From contig BDTG01000017.1 in assembly GCA_002897695.1 (NCBI GenBank), forward strand, positions 1-15,535: DNA of 15,535 nt, in the 5' to 3' direction. The notes under the pieces are model-generated. The model searched no databases and was not told the origin of the DNA. It saw nothing but the letters and a program-made list of their open reading frames with translations. Shown here piece after piece: positions 1 to 10,500 of this stretch. Source of the stretch: a bacterium BMS3Abin14 (GTDB taxonomy: Bacteria; BMS3Abin14). How positions within the stretch are numbered: position 1 is the first letter of the stretch; the number at the start of each line of letters is the position of its first letter. The translations under genes and the position numbers were made by a program.

Positions 1-99
1 CGTTATCGCTGCCGTCAACGTCGTCTTGCCGTGGTCAACGTGACCTATCGTCCCTACGTTGATGTGCGGCTTCGTCCTCTCATACTTCGCCTTAGCCAT
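1..99 (-). CDS. tuf: Elongation factor Tu, N-terminal 33 codons (cut by window edge)
   Basis: EF-Tu is the cytoplasmic GTPase that carries aminoacyl-tRNA to the ribosome. The 33 visible residues run from [16 protein letters not shown] to the P-loop GHVDHGKT at residues 19-26, which is diagnostic of EF-Tu. The ATG at 97-99 has a near-perfect Shine-Dalgarno site (AGGAGG, 105-110) with 5 nt spacing. It lies 36 nt after the fusA stop, so it is the last visible gene of the str operon (rpsL-rpsG-fusA-tuf). The gene leaves the window on the left. A second tuf gene ends at the right edge of the window, so the genome carries at least two copies. Confidence 0.97.
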   Translation of the reverse strand, partial: MAKAKYERTKPHINVGTIGHVDHGKTTLTAAIT

Positions 100-135
100 C
101 TTCTCCTCCTTGAGCTAACCGTGCCGGCGGCATCT

Positions 136-2217
136 TCACGCGACCCCGGACTGGGCCATGACTTCCTCAGCGATGCTCTGTGGTACCTTTTCATAATGGG
201 CGTAATGCATGGTGTAGGTAGCCCGGCCCTGAGTCATGGACCTGAGGTCGGTGGCATAACCGAACATCTCCGCAAGGGGCACCAGGCAACCGATAATCTT
301 GGCGCCTGCCCTGTCTTCCATGCTGGAAATCCTCCCACGTCTACCGCTCAGGTCGCCCATTACATCACCCATGTACTCCTCGGGCACAACGACCTCCACA
401 TCCATGATGGGTTCAAGCAGGACAGCGCCCGCTTTTCTTGCTCCCTCCTTGAATGCGATGGAACCTGCGACCTTGAAAGCCATCTCCGATGAATCCACCT
501 CATGGTAGGACCCATCGTAAAGAGTTGCCTTGACATCGATCACAGGATAACCGGCAAGAACACCCTGTTCGGTGGCCTCTACGATTCCCTTCTCAACCGA
601 GGAGATATACTCCCGGGGGACGACACCTCCCACGATCTTGTTCTCGAAGATAAACCCCTCGCCCGGATCGTTGGGGGCCAGTTCGATCCACACGTGGCCA
701 TACTGTCCCCGCCCGCCCGACTGCTTGATAAAGCGCCCCTCTGCCTTGACCGCAGCGGTAATTGTCTCTCTATACGCGACCTGTGGCCTGCCCACGCCGG
801 CGCCTACATGAAATTCCCGCATGAGCCGGTCAACGATGATCTCCAGGTGAAGTTCACCCATGCCGGAGATAAGGGTCTGCCCTGTATCAGGATCCGTATT
901 GACCCGAAAGGTCGGATCCTCCTGAGACAATTTTGTCAGTGCCAGTCCCAGTTTTTCCTGGTCGGTCTTCGTCTTGGGTTCGATGGCAATGGAGATTACA
1001 GGCTCAGGAAACTCCATCTGCTCCAGGAGCACGGGTCTTTTGGGATCACAGAGGGTATCCCCGGTAAATGATTTCGTCAGGCCGACACAGGCGACGATAT
1101 CCCCGGAGTAGACGTCCTTGATGTCCTCACGTTTGTTGGAGTGCATTTTCAGCAGCCGGCCCACGCGTTCCTTGCGGCCGGTCGTGGAGTTCAGGACATA
1201 GCTGCCGGCTGAAAGATGGCCGGAATAGATGCGAACGAAGGTCAGATGCCCTACGAAGGGGTCCGTCATTATCTTGAAGGCAAGCGCTGCAAGAGGCTCA
1301 TCATCATCAACCTTGATCTCGATTGCATCCCCGGTATCTGATTCGATTCCCTTGATGGCGGCCACATCCAGGGGGGATGGAAGGAAATCCACTATCGCAT
1401 CCAGAAGGGGCTGGACCCCCTTGTTTTTGAAAGCCGAACCGCACAACACCGGAACGAGGGAAAGGTCCAGTGTTCCCTTGCGAATAGCCGACTTCATCTG
1501 TTCCTCGCCGATAACGTCCCCATCAAGGTATTTCGTCATCAGGGAGTCATCGACCTCGGCAAGGGCCTGAAGAAGCTCGTCCCTGGCCTCGGCCACTTCT
1601 CCCTCCATCTCCTCGGGGACCGGGGCTTCCCTGACTTCGGAACCGAGTGTAGCTTCATCGAAGTAGTAGGCGACCTGACGGACAAGGTCAACAACCCCTG
1701 TGAACCGGTCCTCCGCCCCGACGGGCAGCTGGACGGGAACGGGGTTGGCGCCGAAACGTTTGCCTATCTGCTCGACAACACGGGTAAAGTCGGCGCCTGT
1801 TCGATCCATCTTGTTCACAAAAGCGATACGGGGGACCATATACTTGTCAGCCTGCCGCCAGACAGTCTCCGATTGTGGCTCCACACCCCCCACGGCACAA
1901 AAAACGGCGATGGCGCCGTCCAGGACCCTCAGTGAACGCTCAACCTCAACCGTGAAGTCCACGTGGCCCGGGGTGTCGATGACATTGATGCGGGTGTCTT
2001 TCCAGAAGGTGGTGGTCGCAGCCGAGGTGATGGTAATTCCCCTCTCCTGCTCCTGCTCCATCCAATCCATAACGGCAGCGCCGTCATGGACCTCCCCCAT
2101 CTTGTGGGACACCCCGGTGTAGTAGAGGATCCTCTCGGTGGTGGTTGTCTTGCCGGCATCAATATGTGCCATAATACCGATATTACGATGATTGTTTAAT
2201 GCATATTGCCTGGGCAA
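136..2217 (-). CDS. fusA: Elongation factor G (693 aa), TTG start
   Basis: EF-G is the GTPase that drives ribosomal translocation and, with RRF, ribosome recycling. GTPase motifs are visible: G1 AHIDAGKT (17-24), G2 RGITI (59-63), G3 DTPGHVDF (81-88), G4 NKMD (135-138) and G5 GSAFKNKGV (about residue 261). Domains II to V follow, with the conserved [16 protein letters not shown] stretch near the C terminus. The length of 693 aa is normal. The start is TTG at 2215-2217. It fits the family N terminus (MPRQYAL before [10 protein letters not shown]), and GAGG (2226-2229) lies 8 nt upstream. The nearest ATG upstream (2229-2231) is out of frame, and the first internal Met (residue 16) lies inside the G1 strand. 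The gene follows rpsG by 49 nt and precedes tuf by 36 nt. It looks like the canonical EF-G rather than a paralogue. Confidence 0.97.
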   Translation of the reverse strand: MPRQYALNNHRNIGIMAHIDAGKTTTTERILYYTGVSHKMGEVHDGAAVMDWMEQEQERGITITSAATTTFWKDTRINVIDTPGHVDFTVEVERSLRVLDGAIAVFCAVGGVEPQSETVWRQADKYMVPRIAFVNKMDRTGADFTRVVEQIGKRFGANPVPVQLPVGAEDRFTGVVDLVRQVAYYFDEATLGSEVREAPVPEEMEGEVAEARDELLQALAEVDDSLMTKYLDGDVIGEEQMKSAIRKGTLDLSLVPVLCGSAFKNKGVQPLLDAIVDFLPSPLDVAAIKGIESDTGDAIEIKVDDDEPLAALAFKIMTDPFVGHLTFVRIYSGHLSAGSYVLNSTTGRKERVGRLLKMHSNKREDIKDVYSGDIVACVGLTKSFTGDTLCDPKRPVLLEQMEFPEPVISIAIEPKTKTDQEKLGLALTKLSQEDPTFRVNTDPDTGQTLISGMGELHLEIIVDRLMREFHVGAGVGRPQVAYRETITAAVKAEGRFIKQSGGRGQYGHVWIELAPNDPGEGFIFENKIVGGVVPREYISSVEKGIVEATEQGVLAGYPVIDVKATLYDGSYHEVDSSEMAFKVAGSIAFKEGARKAGAVLLEPIMDVEVVVPEEYMGDVMGDLSGRRGRISSMEDRAGAKIIGCLVPLAEMFGYATDLRSMTQGRATYTMHYAHYEKVPQSIAEEVMAQSGVA

Positions 2218-2266
2218 AGCCTGATCCTCATTTACCGCCGGGGTATCTCAATCCGGTTGGGCTCAA

Positions 2267-2740
<474 letters not shown>

Positions 2741-2752
2741 CTACCTCCGAGC

Positions 2753-3124
2753 TTACTTGGGCCGTTTGGCGCCGTACTTTGAGCGGCTGATTCGCCTGTC
2801 GGCGACACCTGCCGTATCCAGTGTTCCCCTGATGACATGGTATCTCACCCCGGGAAGATCCTTGACCCTCCCGCCGCGGATCAAAATTACCGAGTGTTCC
2901 TGAAGATTGTGCCCAACGCCGGGGATATACGAAGTTACCTCCAGACCATTAGTCAAACGAACCCTGGCCACCTTGCGAAGAGCTGAGTTGGGTTTCTTGG
3001 GGGTAGTGGTATAGACACGCGTACACACCCCCCGCTTCTGGGGACACTGCTGCATTGCCGGGCTCTTGGACTTCTTGGTGATCCTTTTCCGGCTTCTTCT
3101 GACCAACTGGTTCAGTGTCGGCAT
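2753..3124 (-). CDS. rpsL: 30S ribosomal protein S12 (uS12), 123 aa
   Basis: S12 lies at the 30S decoding centre, controls decoding accuracy and is the classic streptomycin target. Conserved blocks are [20 protein letters not shown] (27-46), [14 protein letters not shown] and [14 protein letters not shown] (83-96). Lys43 and Lys88, the positions whose replacement gives streptomycin resistance in well-studied bacteria, are both lysine, so wild-type sensitivity at this protein is expected. Asp89 is the usual methylthiolation site. The ATG at 3122-3124 has AAGAGG (3132-3137) with 7 nt spacing. This is the first gene of the str unit, behind a 288-nt gap that holds a promoter and a structured leader. 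Confidence 0.98.
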   Translation of the reverse strand: MPTLNQLVRRSRKRITKKSKSPAMQQCPQKRGVCTRVYTTTPKKPNSALRKVARVRLTNGLEVTSYIPGVGHNLQEHSVILIRGGRVKDLPGVRYHVIRGTLDTAGVADRRISRSKYGAKRPK

Positions 3125-3142
3125 ACCCTAACCTCTTAGTCG

Positions 3143-3160
3143 TTAAAACACACATTTTAA
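3143..3160 (-). promoter_or_regulatory. AT-rich dyad next to the rpsL ribosome-binding site
   Basis: TTAAAA (3143-3148) and TTTTAA (3155-3160) are perfect inverted arms around a 6-nt CACACA loop. The dyad ends 5 nt before the rpsL Shine-Dalgarno site (3132-3137). As an A-U hairpin it would be weak and could either keep the site open or act as a small switch. The role is inferred only. Confidence 0.35.
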
Positions 3161-3168
3161 GGAACACT

Positions 3169-3180
3169 GCCCTTAAGGGC
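3169..3180. repeat. 12-bp perfect palindrome GCCCTTAAGGGC
   Basis: The 12 bases read identically on both strands. In RNA they give a 4-bp GC stem with a UUAA tetraloop. The element lies in the str leader, 45 nt before rpsL. It could be a DNA operator or a short RNA hairpin; nothing in the sequence decides between them. Confidence 0.4.
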
Positions 3181-3205
3181 GCAACGTCCCTTTATCGGCC
3201 ATGAA

Positions 3206-3235
3206 CCTGAATCGACCTGAATCGACCTGGATCGA
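3206..3235. repeat. Three tandem copies of a 10-bp unit
   Basis: The plus strand reads CCTGAATCGA at 3206-3215 and again at 3216-3225, then CCTGGATCGA at 3226-3235, so there is one mismatch in 30 bases. On the transcribed strand the unit is TCGATYCAGG. The 10-bp period places each copy on about the same face of the helix. It lies in the str leader, about 120-150 nt after the predicted start site. Confidence 0.8.
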
Positions 3236-3261
3236 GAGGTCCTGCCAATTCACTTATCTGA

Positions 3262-3298
3262 CCAGCCGGCAGGGGGGCTAACTCCCTGCCGGGCCTGG
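3262..3298 (-). promoter_or_regulatory. 13-bp hairpin in the str leader, not a typical terminator
   Basis: CCGGCAGGG (3266-3274) pairs perfectly with CCCTGCCGG (3284-3292) around a 9-nt loop. CCAG (3262-3265) pairs with CTGG (3295-3298) beyond a 2-nt bulge (3293-3294). The stem is very GC-rich. The transcript downstream of it begins UCAGAUAAGUG and has no U tract, so it lacks the signature of an intrinsic terminator. It could mark the rpoC mRNA 3' end by blocking exonucleases, or be a leader regulatory fold. Confidence 0.6.
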
Positions 3299-3353
3299 CA
3301 ATTAACTGTTCCGCCCGACGCCTCCCATAACCGTGAGACGACTTCGGGAAAAC

Positions 3354-3388
3354 TCGGTGAAGCTACCAGCATGCCCCGGCTTTGTCAA
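3354..3388 (-). promoter_or_regulatory. Sigma-70-type promoter of the str operon
   Basis: On the minus strand a perfect -35 box TTGACA (3383-3388) is followed after exactly 17 bp by TAGCTT (3360-3365), which matches the -10 consensus at three of six positions, including the first two and the last. The start site is predicted near 3353-3354. It sits 24 bp after the rpoC stop codon, the expected place for a promoter that lets rpsL-rpsG-fusA-tuf be expressed independently of rpoBC. No competing -35 of this quality was seen in the gap. Confidence 0.65.
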
Positions 3389-3412
3389 GGGCAAATCAGG
3401 ACGAAGCCCGGT

Positions 3413-6400
3413 CTATTCCGCCACAGGTCCGGTCTGCTTGGCTGGAACAGCAGCCGGCCGATCCGCCGGTTTGACGCCGGCCTCAAAATACCGCCTCAGG
3501 CCGGTGCCGGCGGGAATGAGCCGTCCAACAATGACATTCTCCTTCAGGCCGCGAAGGATGTCCACCTTCCCTGAGATGCTTGCCTCAGTCAGGACCCGGG
3601 TGGTCTCCTGGAACGACGCCGCAGAAATATAGCTTTCGGTATTGAGGGCCGCTTTTGTAATGCCCTGGAGAATAGGACTTCCGGTAGCCGCCCGCCCGCC
3701 TTCAACGATTAGCTGCTCGTTCTTCGCGGCGAAAACGTGCCGTTCGACCTGTTCGCCCACCAGGAATCTGGTATCTCCGACATCCTCGATGCGAACCTTC
3801 TTCAGCATCTGGCGAATAATGACTTCAATATGCTTGTCATTGATCGTGACGCCCTGGAGGAGATATACCTCCTGGACCTCGTTGACCAGGTATTTTTGAA
3901 GCTCCTTTTCCCCCAGGACATGGAGGATATCGTGGGGATTTGGGGACCCATCCATGAGCGGTTCGCCCGCCCGGACCCTGTCGCCCTCGTGGACACTGAT
4001 ATGTTTTCCCCTGGGGATAAGATATTCCCGCGACTCACCCACATCGGGCCTGACCTCGATCCTTCTCTTGCCCTTGACGTCACGGCCAAAGTGGATAATG
4101 CCGTCGATCTCACTGATGGTGGCCTGTTCCTTGGGCACTCTGGCCTCGAACAATTCCGCCACCCTGGGCAGACCTCCGGTGATATCCTTGGTTTTGGTTG
4201 TCTCGATGGGTATTTTTGCCAGTGCGTCGCCTGGGAGAACGGTATCCCCTTCTCTGGCGAGGAGGATGGCCGAGGAGGGCATGAAATAGCGTGCTGTCGA
4301 TTTGGTGCCGGGGACCTTGAGGGTCTTGCCATCCTCATCCTTCAGGGAAACCCTGGGCCTGAGGTCCGTTCCCTGGTATTCGGTGATCATTCTGCTGGCA
4401 ATACCTGTCACCTCGTCCACCTGTTCCTTCATGGTCCGGCCTTCGATTATATCCCCGAACTTGACCTTTCCACCGACCTCGGTCAGAATCGGCGTACTGA
4501 AGGGATCCCACTCCGCGATGAGCTGGCCTTCCTTCACCTTGTCTGAATCCTCAACCTTCAGGCGTGCCCCGAAAATCAGGGGGTAACGCTTTTTCTCGCG
4601 CCCGTTTTTGTCGACAACAGCGATCTCCCCGTTGCGGTTCATGACCACGAGATCGCCGTGCCTGTTCTCCAGTGTGGTAATGTTAATATACCGGATGGTT
4701 CCGGGAATTTTCGCTTCCAGGGATGTCTGTTCGACACGTCGGCTGGCCGTGCCGCCGATGTGAAACGTTCTCATTGTCAACTGCGTTCCGGGTTCGCCAA
4801 TGGACTGGGCTGCTATAATGCCGACTGCCTCCCCTACTGCCACCTGTCGTCCCCTTGCAAGGTCTCTTCCGTAACATTTGACACAGATCCCCTGTTTCAT
4901 CTTGCAGGTAAGAGCAGAACGTATTGCGATCCCCTCGTACCCGAGGCTTCTCTTCTCAATTTCCTCCACCGCTTGTTCGTCGATCTCCCCGGATGCCTCG
5001 ACGATAATCTCCCCGGTCTCGGGATCTTTGATGTCATCCAGAGCCACCCTGCCCAGTATCCGCTCCTCCAGCGGCTCAATAACCTCGCCGCTTTCCACCA
5101 GAGACGTCACACGAATGCCGTCAAGGGTCCCGCAGTCGTCGGCAGTGACAATGCAGTCCTGTGCCACATCGATAAGGCGACGGGTCAGGTATCCCGAATT
5201 GGCCGTCTTCAGGGCAGTATCCGCAAGGCCCTTTCTGGCGCCGTGGGTGGAAATGAAGTACTCCAGGACCTTAAGCCCCTCCCGGAAATTGGCCTTGATC
5301 GGGGTCTCTATTATCTCCCCTGAAGGTTTTGCCATCAGACCACGCATACCGGCCAACTGTCTGATCTGCTGAGCCGATCCTCGTGCTCCCGAATCGGCCA
5401 TCATGTAAATAGAGTTAAATGTGCCTTCACCCTCGGTGCCCTCCGTCTCCAGGTCCTCCATAACCTCGGAAGCGATGACCTCGGTGACGTCGGCCCAGAC
5501 GTCCACGACCTTATTGTAACGCTCACCGTCGGTGATTAACCCCTCGGTATACTGGTTCTGAACCTCCGCGACCTTCTTTTCCGCAGAGTTGAGGAGATCC
5601 GCCTTTCGGCGCGGTATCTGCATATCATCGATACAGATGGAAAGCCCGGATTGACAGGCGCAGGAAAAACCGAGGGACTTCAGGGCGTCGAGGAACCGGA
5701 TGGTCCTCTCGCTTCCCGCCATCCTGAAGGAGGCCATGATGATCTCCCCCACCTCTTTTTTTCGCATTAGCCGATTAATATTGTCGAATGGGACCTCTTC
5801 CGGCAACACCTCCTTCAGAAGAGCCCTGCCCACGGTGGTATCCACTATTTTCCCTTCGACCCTGACCTTTATGGCAGCCTGCAGGTCCACCGCGTCCCTG
5901 TCGTAGGCCATTCTGACAGCACTGAAGTTGGGAAAAACAAGCCCCTCCCCCTGCGACTTCGGCCGCTTCTTGGTCATCCAGTAGAGCCCCAAAACGATAT
6001 CCTGGGTGGGGATGACGATTGGTCTCCCGTTGGCCGGCGAGAGAACGTTGTTGGTGGCAAGCATCAAGGTCCGGGCTTCCATCTGGGCTTCAAGCCCCAG
6101 CGGCAGGTGGACAGCCATCTGGTCCCCGTCGAAGTCGGCGTTGAAAGCAGCGCAAACGAGTGGGTGGAGCTGGATTGCTTTCCCCTCGATGAGAACAGGT
6201 TCAAACGCCTGTATTCCGAGCCGGTGCAGGGTGGGGGCACGGTTCAACAGGACGGGATGGTCCTTGATAACCTCATCCAGCACGTCCCAGACCTCCGGGC
6301 GCTCCTTCTCCACCATCTTCTTGGCGCTTTTTATGGTCGTTACGTGGCCATACTCATCAAGCTTATGATAGATGAACGGCTTGAACAGTTCGAGCGCCAT

Positions 6401-7528
6401 TTTTTTTGGAATTCCGCACTGGTTGAGCCGAAGATCGGGACCTACGACGATAACGCTCCGTCCCGAGTAATCAACACGTTTTCCAAGCAGGTTCTGCCGA
6501 AAACGGCCCTGCTTGCCTTTGAGCATGTCACTCAACGATTTTAACGGCCTCTTGTTGGAGCCGACAATCGGCCGCCCCCTTCTGCCGTTGTCGAACAGAG
6601 CGTCAACTGCCTCCTGAAGCATCCTTTTTTCATTTCTGACGATAATCTCCGGAGCTCTGAGTTCCATAAGTCTTTTGAGCCGATTATTCCTGTTGATTAC
6701 ACGCCGGTACAGATCATTGAGGTCCGAGGTGGCGAACCTCCCGCCATCCAGCGGGACAAGGGGCCTTAGCTCCGGGGGAAGCACGGGCAGGACATCCAGT
6801 ATCATCCACACAGGCTTGTTGCCGGAGCTCCTGAATGATTCGACCGTGTGAAGGCGTTTGACGATCTTCTTCCGCTTCGCCTCCGAATGGGTCTCCAGCA
6901 TCTCCTCACGAAGTTCCACAGCCAGAATATCCAGATCAATCCGTAAAAGCAGCTCCTTTACCGCTTCAGCCCCCATCCCAACGACGAATGTGTTTCCGAA
7001 CTGCTCCTTCAGCTCACGGTATCGATCCTCTGAAACCAGTTCCCGATCCGTCAGGCCCGTCTCCTCTCCCCCGGGATCGAGTACTATATACTCTTCAAAA
7101 TAAAGGACTTTTTCAAGCTCGCGCAGGGACATGTCCAGCATAAGGCCTATACGGCTCGGGATCCCCTTCATCATCCAGATATGCGCGACAGGGGAGGCCA
7201 GTTCGATATGGCCAAGCCGCTCCCGTCTCACCTTGGACTGAATTACCTCAACGCCGCATTTTTCGCAGACGATCCCACGATGCTTCATCCTCTTGTACTT
7301 GCCGCAGTTGCACTCATAGTCCTTGGTGGGCCCGAAAATCTTGGCACAGAAAAGACCATCTCTCTCGGGTTTGAAGGTCCTGTAGTTGATAGTCTCCGGC
7401 TTCTTCACCTCACCGTAGGACCAGGCACGGATCTTCTCGGGAGACGCAAGCTTCAGCCGTATAGAATTAAAATTGGTGGGATACTTCGGTCGGTCGAAGT
7501 ATTCACTGTAAAAGTCGCTTAAAGGCAT
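3413..7528 (-). CDS. rpoC: RNA polymerase subunit beta prime, 1371 aa
   Basis: This is the largest catalytic subunit of RNA polymerase. Visible landmarks are zinc site 1 in the N-terminal clamp (Cys73, 75, 88, 91), the catalytic NADFDGD loop (463-469, with Asp465, 467 and 469 binding the active-site magnesium), the bridge helix (about 755-790), zinc site 2 (Cys799, 875, 882, 885) and the trigger loop starting TMRTFHIGG (918-926). Roughly 190 residues of insertion interrupt the trigger loop and match the position of the SI3 domain of proteobacterial enzymes. The C-terminal [15 protein letters not shown] block that docks with omega is present. The ATG at 7526-7528 has AGGAGG (7536-7541), 7 nt away. 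It follows rpoB by 47 nt. No frameshift or missing catalytic residue is seen. Confidence 0.98.
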   Translation of the reverse strand: MPLSDFYSEYFDRPKYPTNFNSIRLKLASPEKIRAWSYGEVKKPETINYRTFKPERDGLFCAKIFGPTKDYECNCGKYKRMKHRGIVCEKCGVEVIQSKVRRERLGHIELASPVAHIWMMKGIPSRIGLMLDMSLRELEKVLYFEEYIVLDPGGEETGLTDRELVSEDRYRELKEQFGNTFVVGMGAEAVKELLLRIDLDILAVELREEMLETHSEAKRKKIVKRLHTVESFRSSGNKPVWMILDVLPVLPPELRPLVPLDGGRFATSDLNDLYRRVINRNNRLKRLMELRAPEIIVRNEKRMLQEAVDALFDNGRRGRPIVGSNKRPLKSLSDMLKGKQGRFRQNLLGKRVDYSGRSVIVVGPDLRLNQCGIPKKMALELFKPFIYHKLDEYGHVTTIKSAKKMVEKERPEVWDVLDEVIKDHPVLLNRAPTLHRLGIQAFEPVLIEGKAIQLHPLVCAAFNADFDGDQMAVHLPLGLEAQMEARTLMLATNNVLSPANGRPIVIPTQDIVLGLYWMTKKRPKSQGEGLVFPNFSAVRMAYDRDAVDLQAAIKVRVEGKIVDTTVGRALLKEVLPEEVPFDNINRLMRKKEVGEIIMASFRMAGSERTIRFLDALKSLGFSCACQSGLSICIDDMQIPRRKADLLNSAEKKVAEVQNQYTEGLITDGERYNKVVDVWADVTEVIASEVMEDLETEGTEGEGTFNSIYMMADSGARGSAQQIRQLAGMRGLMAKPSGEIIETPIKANFREGLKVLEYFISTHGARKGLADTALKTANSGYLTRRLIDVAQDCIVTADDCGTLDGIRVTSLVESGEVIEPLEERILGRVALDDIKDPETGEIIVEASGEIDEQAVEEIEKRSLGYEGIAIRSALTCKMKQGICVKCYGRDLARGRQVAVGEAVGIIAAQSIGEPGTQLTMRTFHIGGTASRRVEQTSLEAKIPGTIRYINITTLENRHGDLVVMNRNGEIAVVDKNGREKKRYPLIFGARLKVEDSDKVKEGQLIAEWDPFSTPILTEVGGKVKFGDIIEGRTMKEQVDEVTGIASRMITEYQGTDLRPRVSLKDEDGKTLKVPGTKSTARYFMPSSAILLAREGDTVLPGDALAKIPIETTKTKDITGGLPRVAELFEARVPKEQATISEIDGIIHFGRDVKGKRRIEVRPDVGESREYLIPRGKHISVHEGDRVRAGEPLMDGSPNPHDILHVLGEKELQKYLVNEVQEVYLLQGVTINDKHIEVIIRQMLKKVRIEDVGDTRFLVGEQVERHVFAAKNEQLIVEGGRAATGSPILQGITKAALNTESYISAASFQETTRVLTEASISGKVDILRGLKENVIVGRLIPAGTGLRRYFEAGVKPADRPAAVPAKQTGPVAE

Positions 7529-7575
7529 TCATCAACCTCCTGTAAGGAAGGAACCAATTGGTAGCGTCGTATCAG

Positions 7576-10500
7576 TTAAACGTCCACGTCCTCAAGCTCC
7601 AGCAGCTCCACATCCAGGCAGAAACTCTGGAGTTCCTTGACAAGCACATTGAACGACTCGGGAAGACCGGGGTCTATGGTGTTTGTACCTTTGACAATGG
7701 CCTCGTACATCTTGGTCCTGCCCGCAACATCGTCGGACTTTACGGTGAGCATTTCCTGCAGGGTATGGGCGGCCCCATATCCCTCAAGCGCCCAGACCTC
7801 CATCTCACCGAATCTCTGGCCGCCGAACTGGGCTTTTCCGCCCAGGGGCTGCTGCGTGACAAGGGAATACGGGCCGATCGACCTGGCATGAATTTTGTCA
7901 TCAACCAGATGATGGAGTTTCAGCATATAGATGATGCCCACCGTGACATTCCGCTGGAAAGGAAGACCGGTCCTGCCGTCGTAAAGCCTGGCCTGGCCTC
8001 TAGTGGGAAGCCCTCCTTTCTTGAGGAGGGCGCGGATGTCGTCCTCACTGGCCCCGTCGAAAACGGGAGAAGCCAGAAGCACCCCTTTCTTCATCTCACG
8101 GATGGCGTCACGAAGCTCGTCATCGTCCAACCCATCAATGAGATTGAAGGCTCTTTCAGAGGAATCCGTGACAATCTCGCTTGTATATATTGATTTTAAC
8201 TGCTCGCGAAGGATGTCGGTGGCAGCGCCGGAATCAAGGAGTTTATTGATCTGATCACCAACCCCTTTCGCCGCCCATCCCAGCATTGTTTCCAGTATCT
8301 GTCCAACATTCATGCGGCTCGGAACCCCCAGGGGGTTCAGGACCATTTCCACCGTCGAACCGTCTTCCATATAGGGCATGTCTTCCACGGGAACAATCTT
8401 TGAGAGCACACCTTTGTTGCCGTGTCTGCCGGCCATTTTATCTCCGACAGAAAGGTGTCGTTTGATTGCCAGATAGACCTTGACCATCTTGATTACACCC
8501 GGAGGCAGCTCATCTCCCTTCCGCAGCTTTTCGATCTTCCCATCGAACAGGGAACGGATCATCTCCTCCTGGTTTTCAGATCTCTTTCGGAGTGCAAGGA
8601 GCCTCTCCATGGCCTTGGAATCCGACAATGGGATATCTAACCACTTGACCCTCGGCAACTCATCAAGGAGCTTTCCCGTGGCCTTTCCGTCCATCTTTCC
8701 AAGAACGGTCCCGTCCGGCCCGGTCACCGTCGCGGCCAGCTTGCGGTTGACAATAGTGGCCCGTATCTTCTCGTACATGCTGTTTCGAACAAGCCTGATC
8801 TCGTCGTCGCGATCCTTGATATACCTGCCTACCTGATCATCCTCAATTTCCTGTGCCCTGGCGTCCTTGTCCATCCCCCTTCTTGAGAATACCTTTACAT
8901 CGATGACAACACCCTCAACACCCGGAGGCACACGCAGAGACGTGTCGCGGACATCACCGGCCTTTTCTCCAAAAATAGCTCTTAGAAGCTTCTCCTCGGG
9001 TGTCAACTGGGTCTCGCCTTTGGGTGTTACCTTTCCCACGAGGATATCACCCGAGGCAACCTCGGCGCCGATCCGTACGATACCGGCCTCGTCAAGGTCC
9101 TTGAGGGCTTCCTCTCCAACGTTGGGAATATCCCGGGTTATCTCCTCTTTTCCCAGTTTGGTGTCCCGGGCCATCACCTCGAATTCCTCGATGTGGATGG
9201 ATGTGAATACATCCTCCTGGACGAGTTTTTCACTCACAAGGATAGAGTCCTCAAAATTGTAACCACCCCATGGCATGAACGCGACCAGAATATTCTGTCC
9301 CAGGGCAAGATCACCGCCGTCCGTTCCGGGACCGTCCGCAATAACATCTCCCGGCAGGATGTTTTGACCTGGATCAACGATGGGAACCTGATTAATACAG
9401 GTGTTCTGATTGGACCTCTTGAACTTGGTCAGGTGGTAAATATCCACATTGGATGAGCCTTCGAGGCCATCCCTCTCCTCCTCGGACTCATCCACCTGAA
9501 TAACTATGCGATTCGCCTCGACACTCTCGACCTTTCCGCCCCTCTTCGCCACCACAACGGCCCCGGAATCCCTGGCGGCAACGGACTCCATCCCGGTTCC
9601 GATGAGCGGTGCGCTGGTCCTCAGGAGCGGCACGGCCTGCCTCTGCATATTGGATCCCATCAGTGCCCGGTTAGCATCGTCGTTCTCAAGAAACGGGATG
9701 AGAGAGGCGGCTACTGAAACAAGCTGTTTGGGCGACACGTCCATCAGATTGATCTCGTTTCGGCCGATCATGGTCGGCTCACCGCTCTTGCGTGCGGACA
9801 CCAGCTCGCCGGTAAATCGCCCATCATCATCCAGGACCGCATTCGCCTGGGCGATCACGTATTTATCCTCATCCAGGGCCGAAAGATAGACGATCTCGTC
9901 TGTGACAATCTCGTCCTTGACGATCCTGTAGGGTGTTTCTATAAACCCGAACTCGTTGATCTGGGCGAAGGTACTAAGGCTCGATATCAACCCGATGTTT
10001 GGCCCTTCCGGCGTCTCGATGGGACAGATGCGGCCGTAGTGGGTGGGGTGAACGTCACGGACCTCAAACCCGGCTCGTTCCCTCGTCAACCCCCCGGGCC
10101 CAAGCGCCGAGAGCCGTCTCTTATGGGTTATCTCCGACAGTGGGTTGGTCTGATCCATAAACTGGGAGAGCTGGCTGCTGCCGAAAAACTCCTTGACCAC
10201 GGCGGAGACGGGTTTTGCATTGATAAGGTCATGGGGCATGACGGTTTCCATCTCCTGGATACTCATCCGCTCCTTGATTGCCCTCTCCATGCGAACCAGG
10301 CCTATCCTGAACTGGTTTTCCAACAGTTCCCCAACACTCCTGACCCGGCGATTCCCCAAGTGGTCGATGTCATCCATGCGGACATCCTTGACGCCGCTCC
10401 TCAGCTTGATGAGGTACTGCATAATGGCGACGATGTCCTCGCTCATCAGGGTCCTCATCCCCAGAGGAGTATCCAGTCCGAGTTTCTTGTTAAGCTTCAA

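Larger units (their letters stand above)
3125..3353 (-). promoter_or_regulatory. Structured 5' leader of the str operon (about 229 nt)
   Basis: This is the predicted untranslated leader from the start site near 3353 to the rpsL ATG. In transcription order it holds a 13-bp hairpin (3262-3298), three copies of a 10-bp unit (3206-3235), the palindrome GCCCTTAAGGGC (3169-3180), an AT-rich dyad (3143-3160) and the rpsL ribosome-binding site. No gene of credible length is present; the only ATG-started frame of note is 8 codons (MGGVGRNS) without a clear ribosome-binding site. Length and structure suggest post-transcriptional control, perhaps autogenous by S12 or S7, but I recognise no named RNA family. 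Confidence 0.55.

Noticed and set aside
3262-3298. Calling the leader hairpin an intrinsic terminator for rpoC
   Set aside because: No U tract follows the stem in the transcribed direction, and the str promoter lies upstream of it, so a full terminator would block str.
3300-3330. Eight-codon frame MGGVGRNS in the str leader as an attenuator leader peptide
   Set aside because: No good ribosome-binding site and no run of regulatory codons.
3737-4546. 269-aa plus-strand frame opposite rpoC, and other plus-strand frames of 100-250 aa
   Set aside because: All lie opposite conserved genes with no recognisable domains or convincing ribosome-binding sites; they are shadows of the real frames.
7553-7562. 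10-bp palindrome ACCAATTGGT between rpoB and rpoC
   Set aside because: Short, AT-centred and expected by chance; there is no other sign of an operator.
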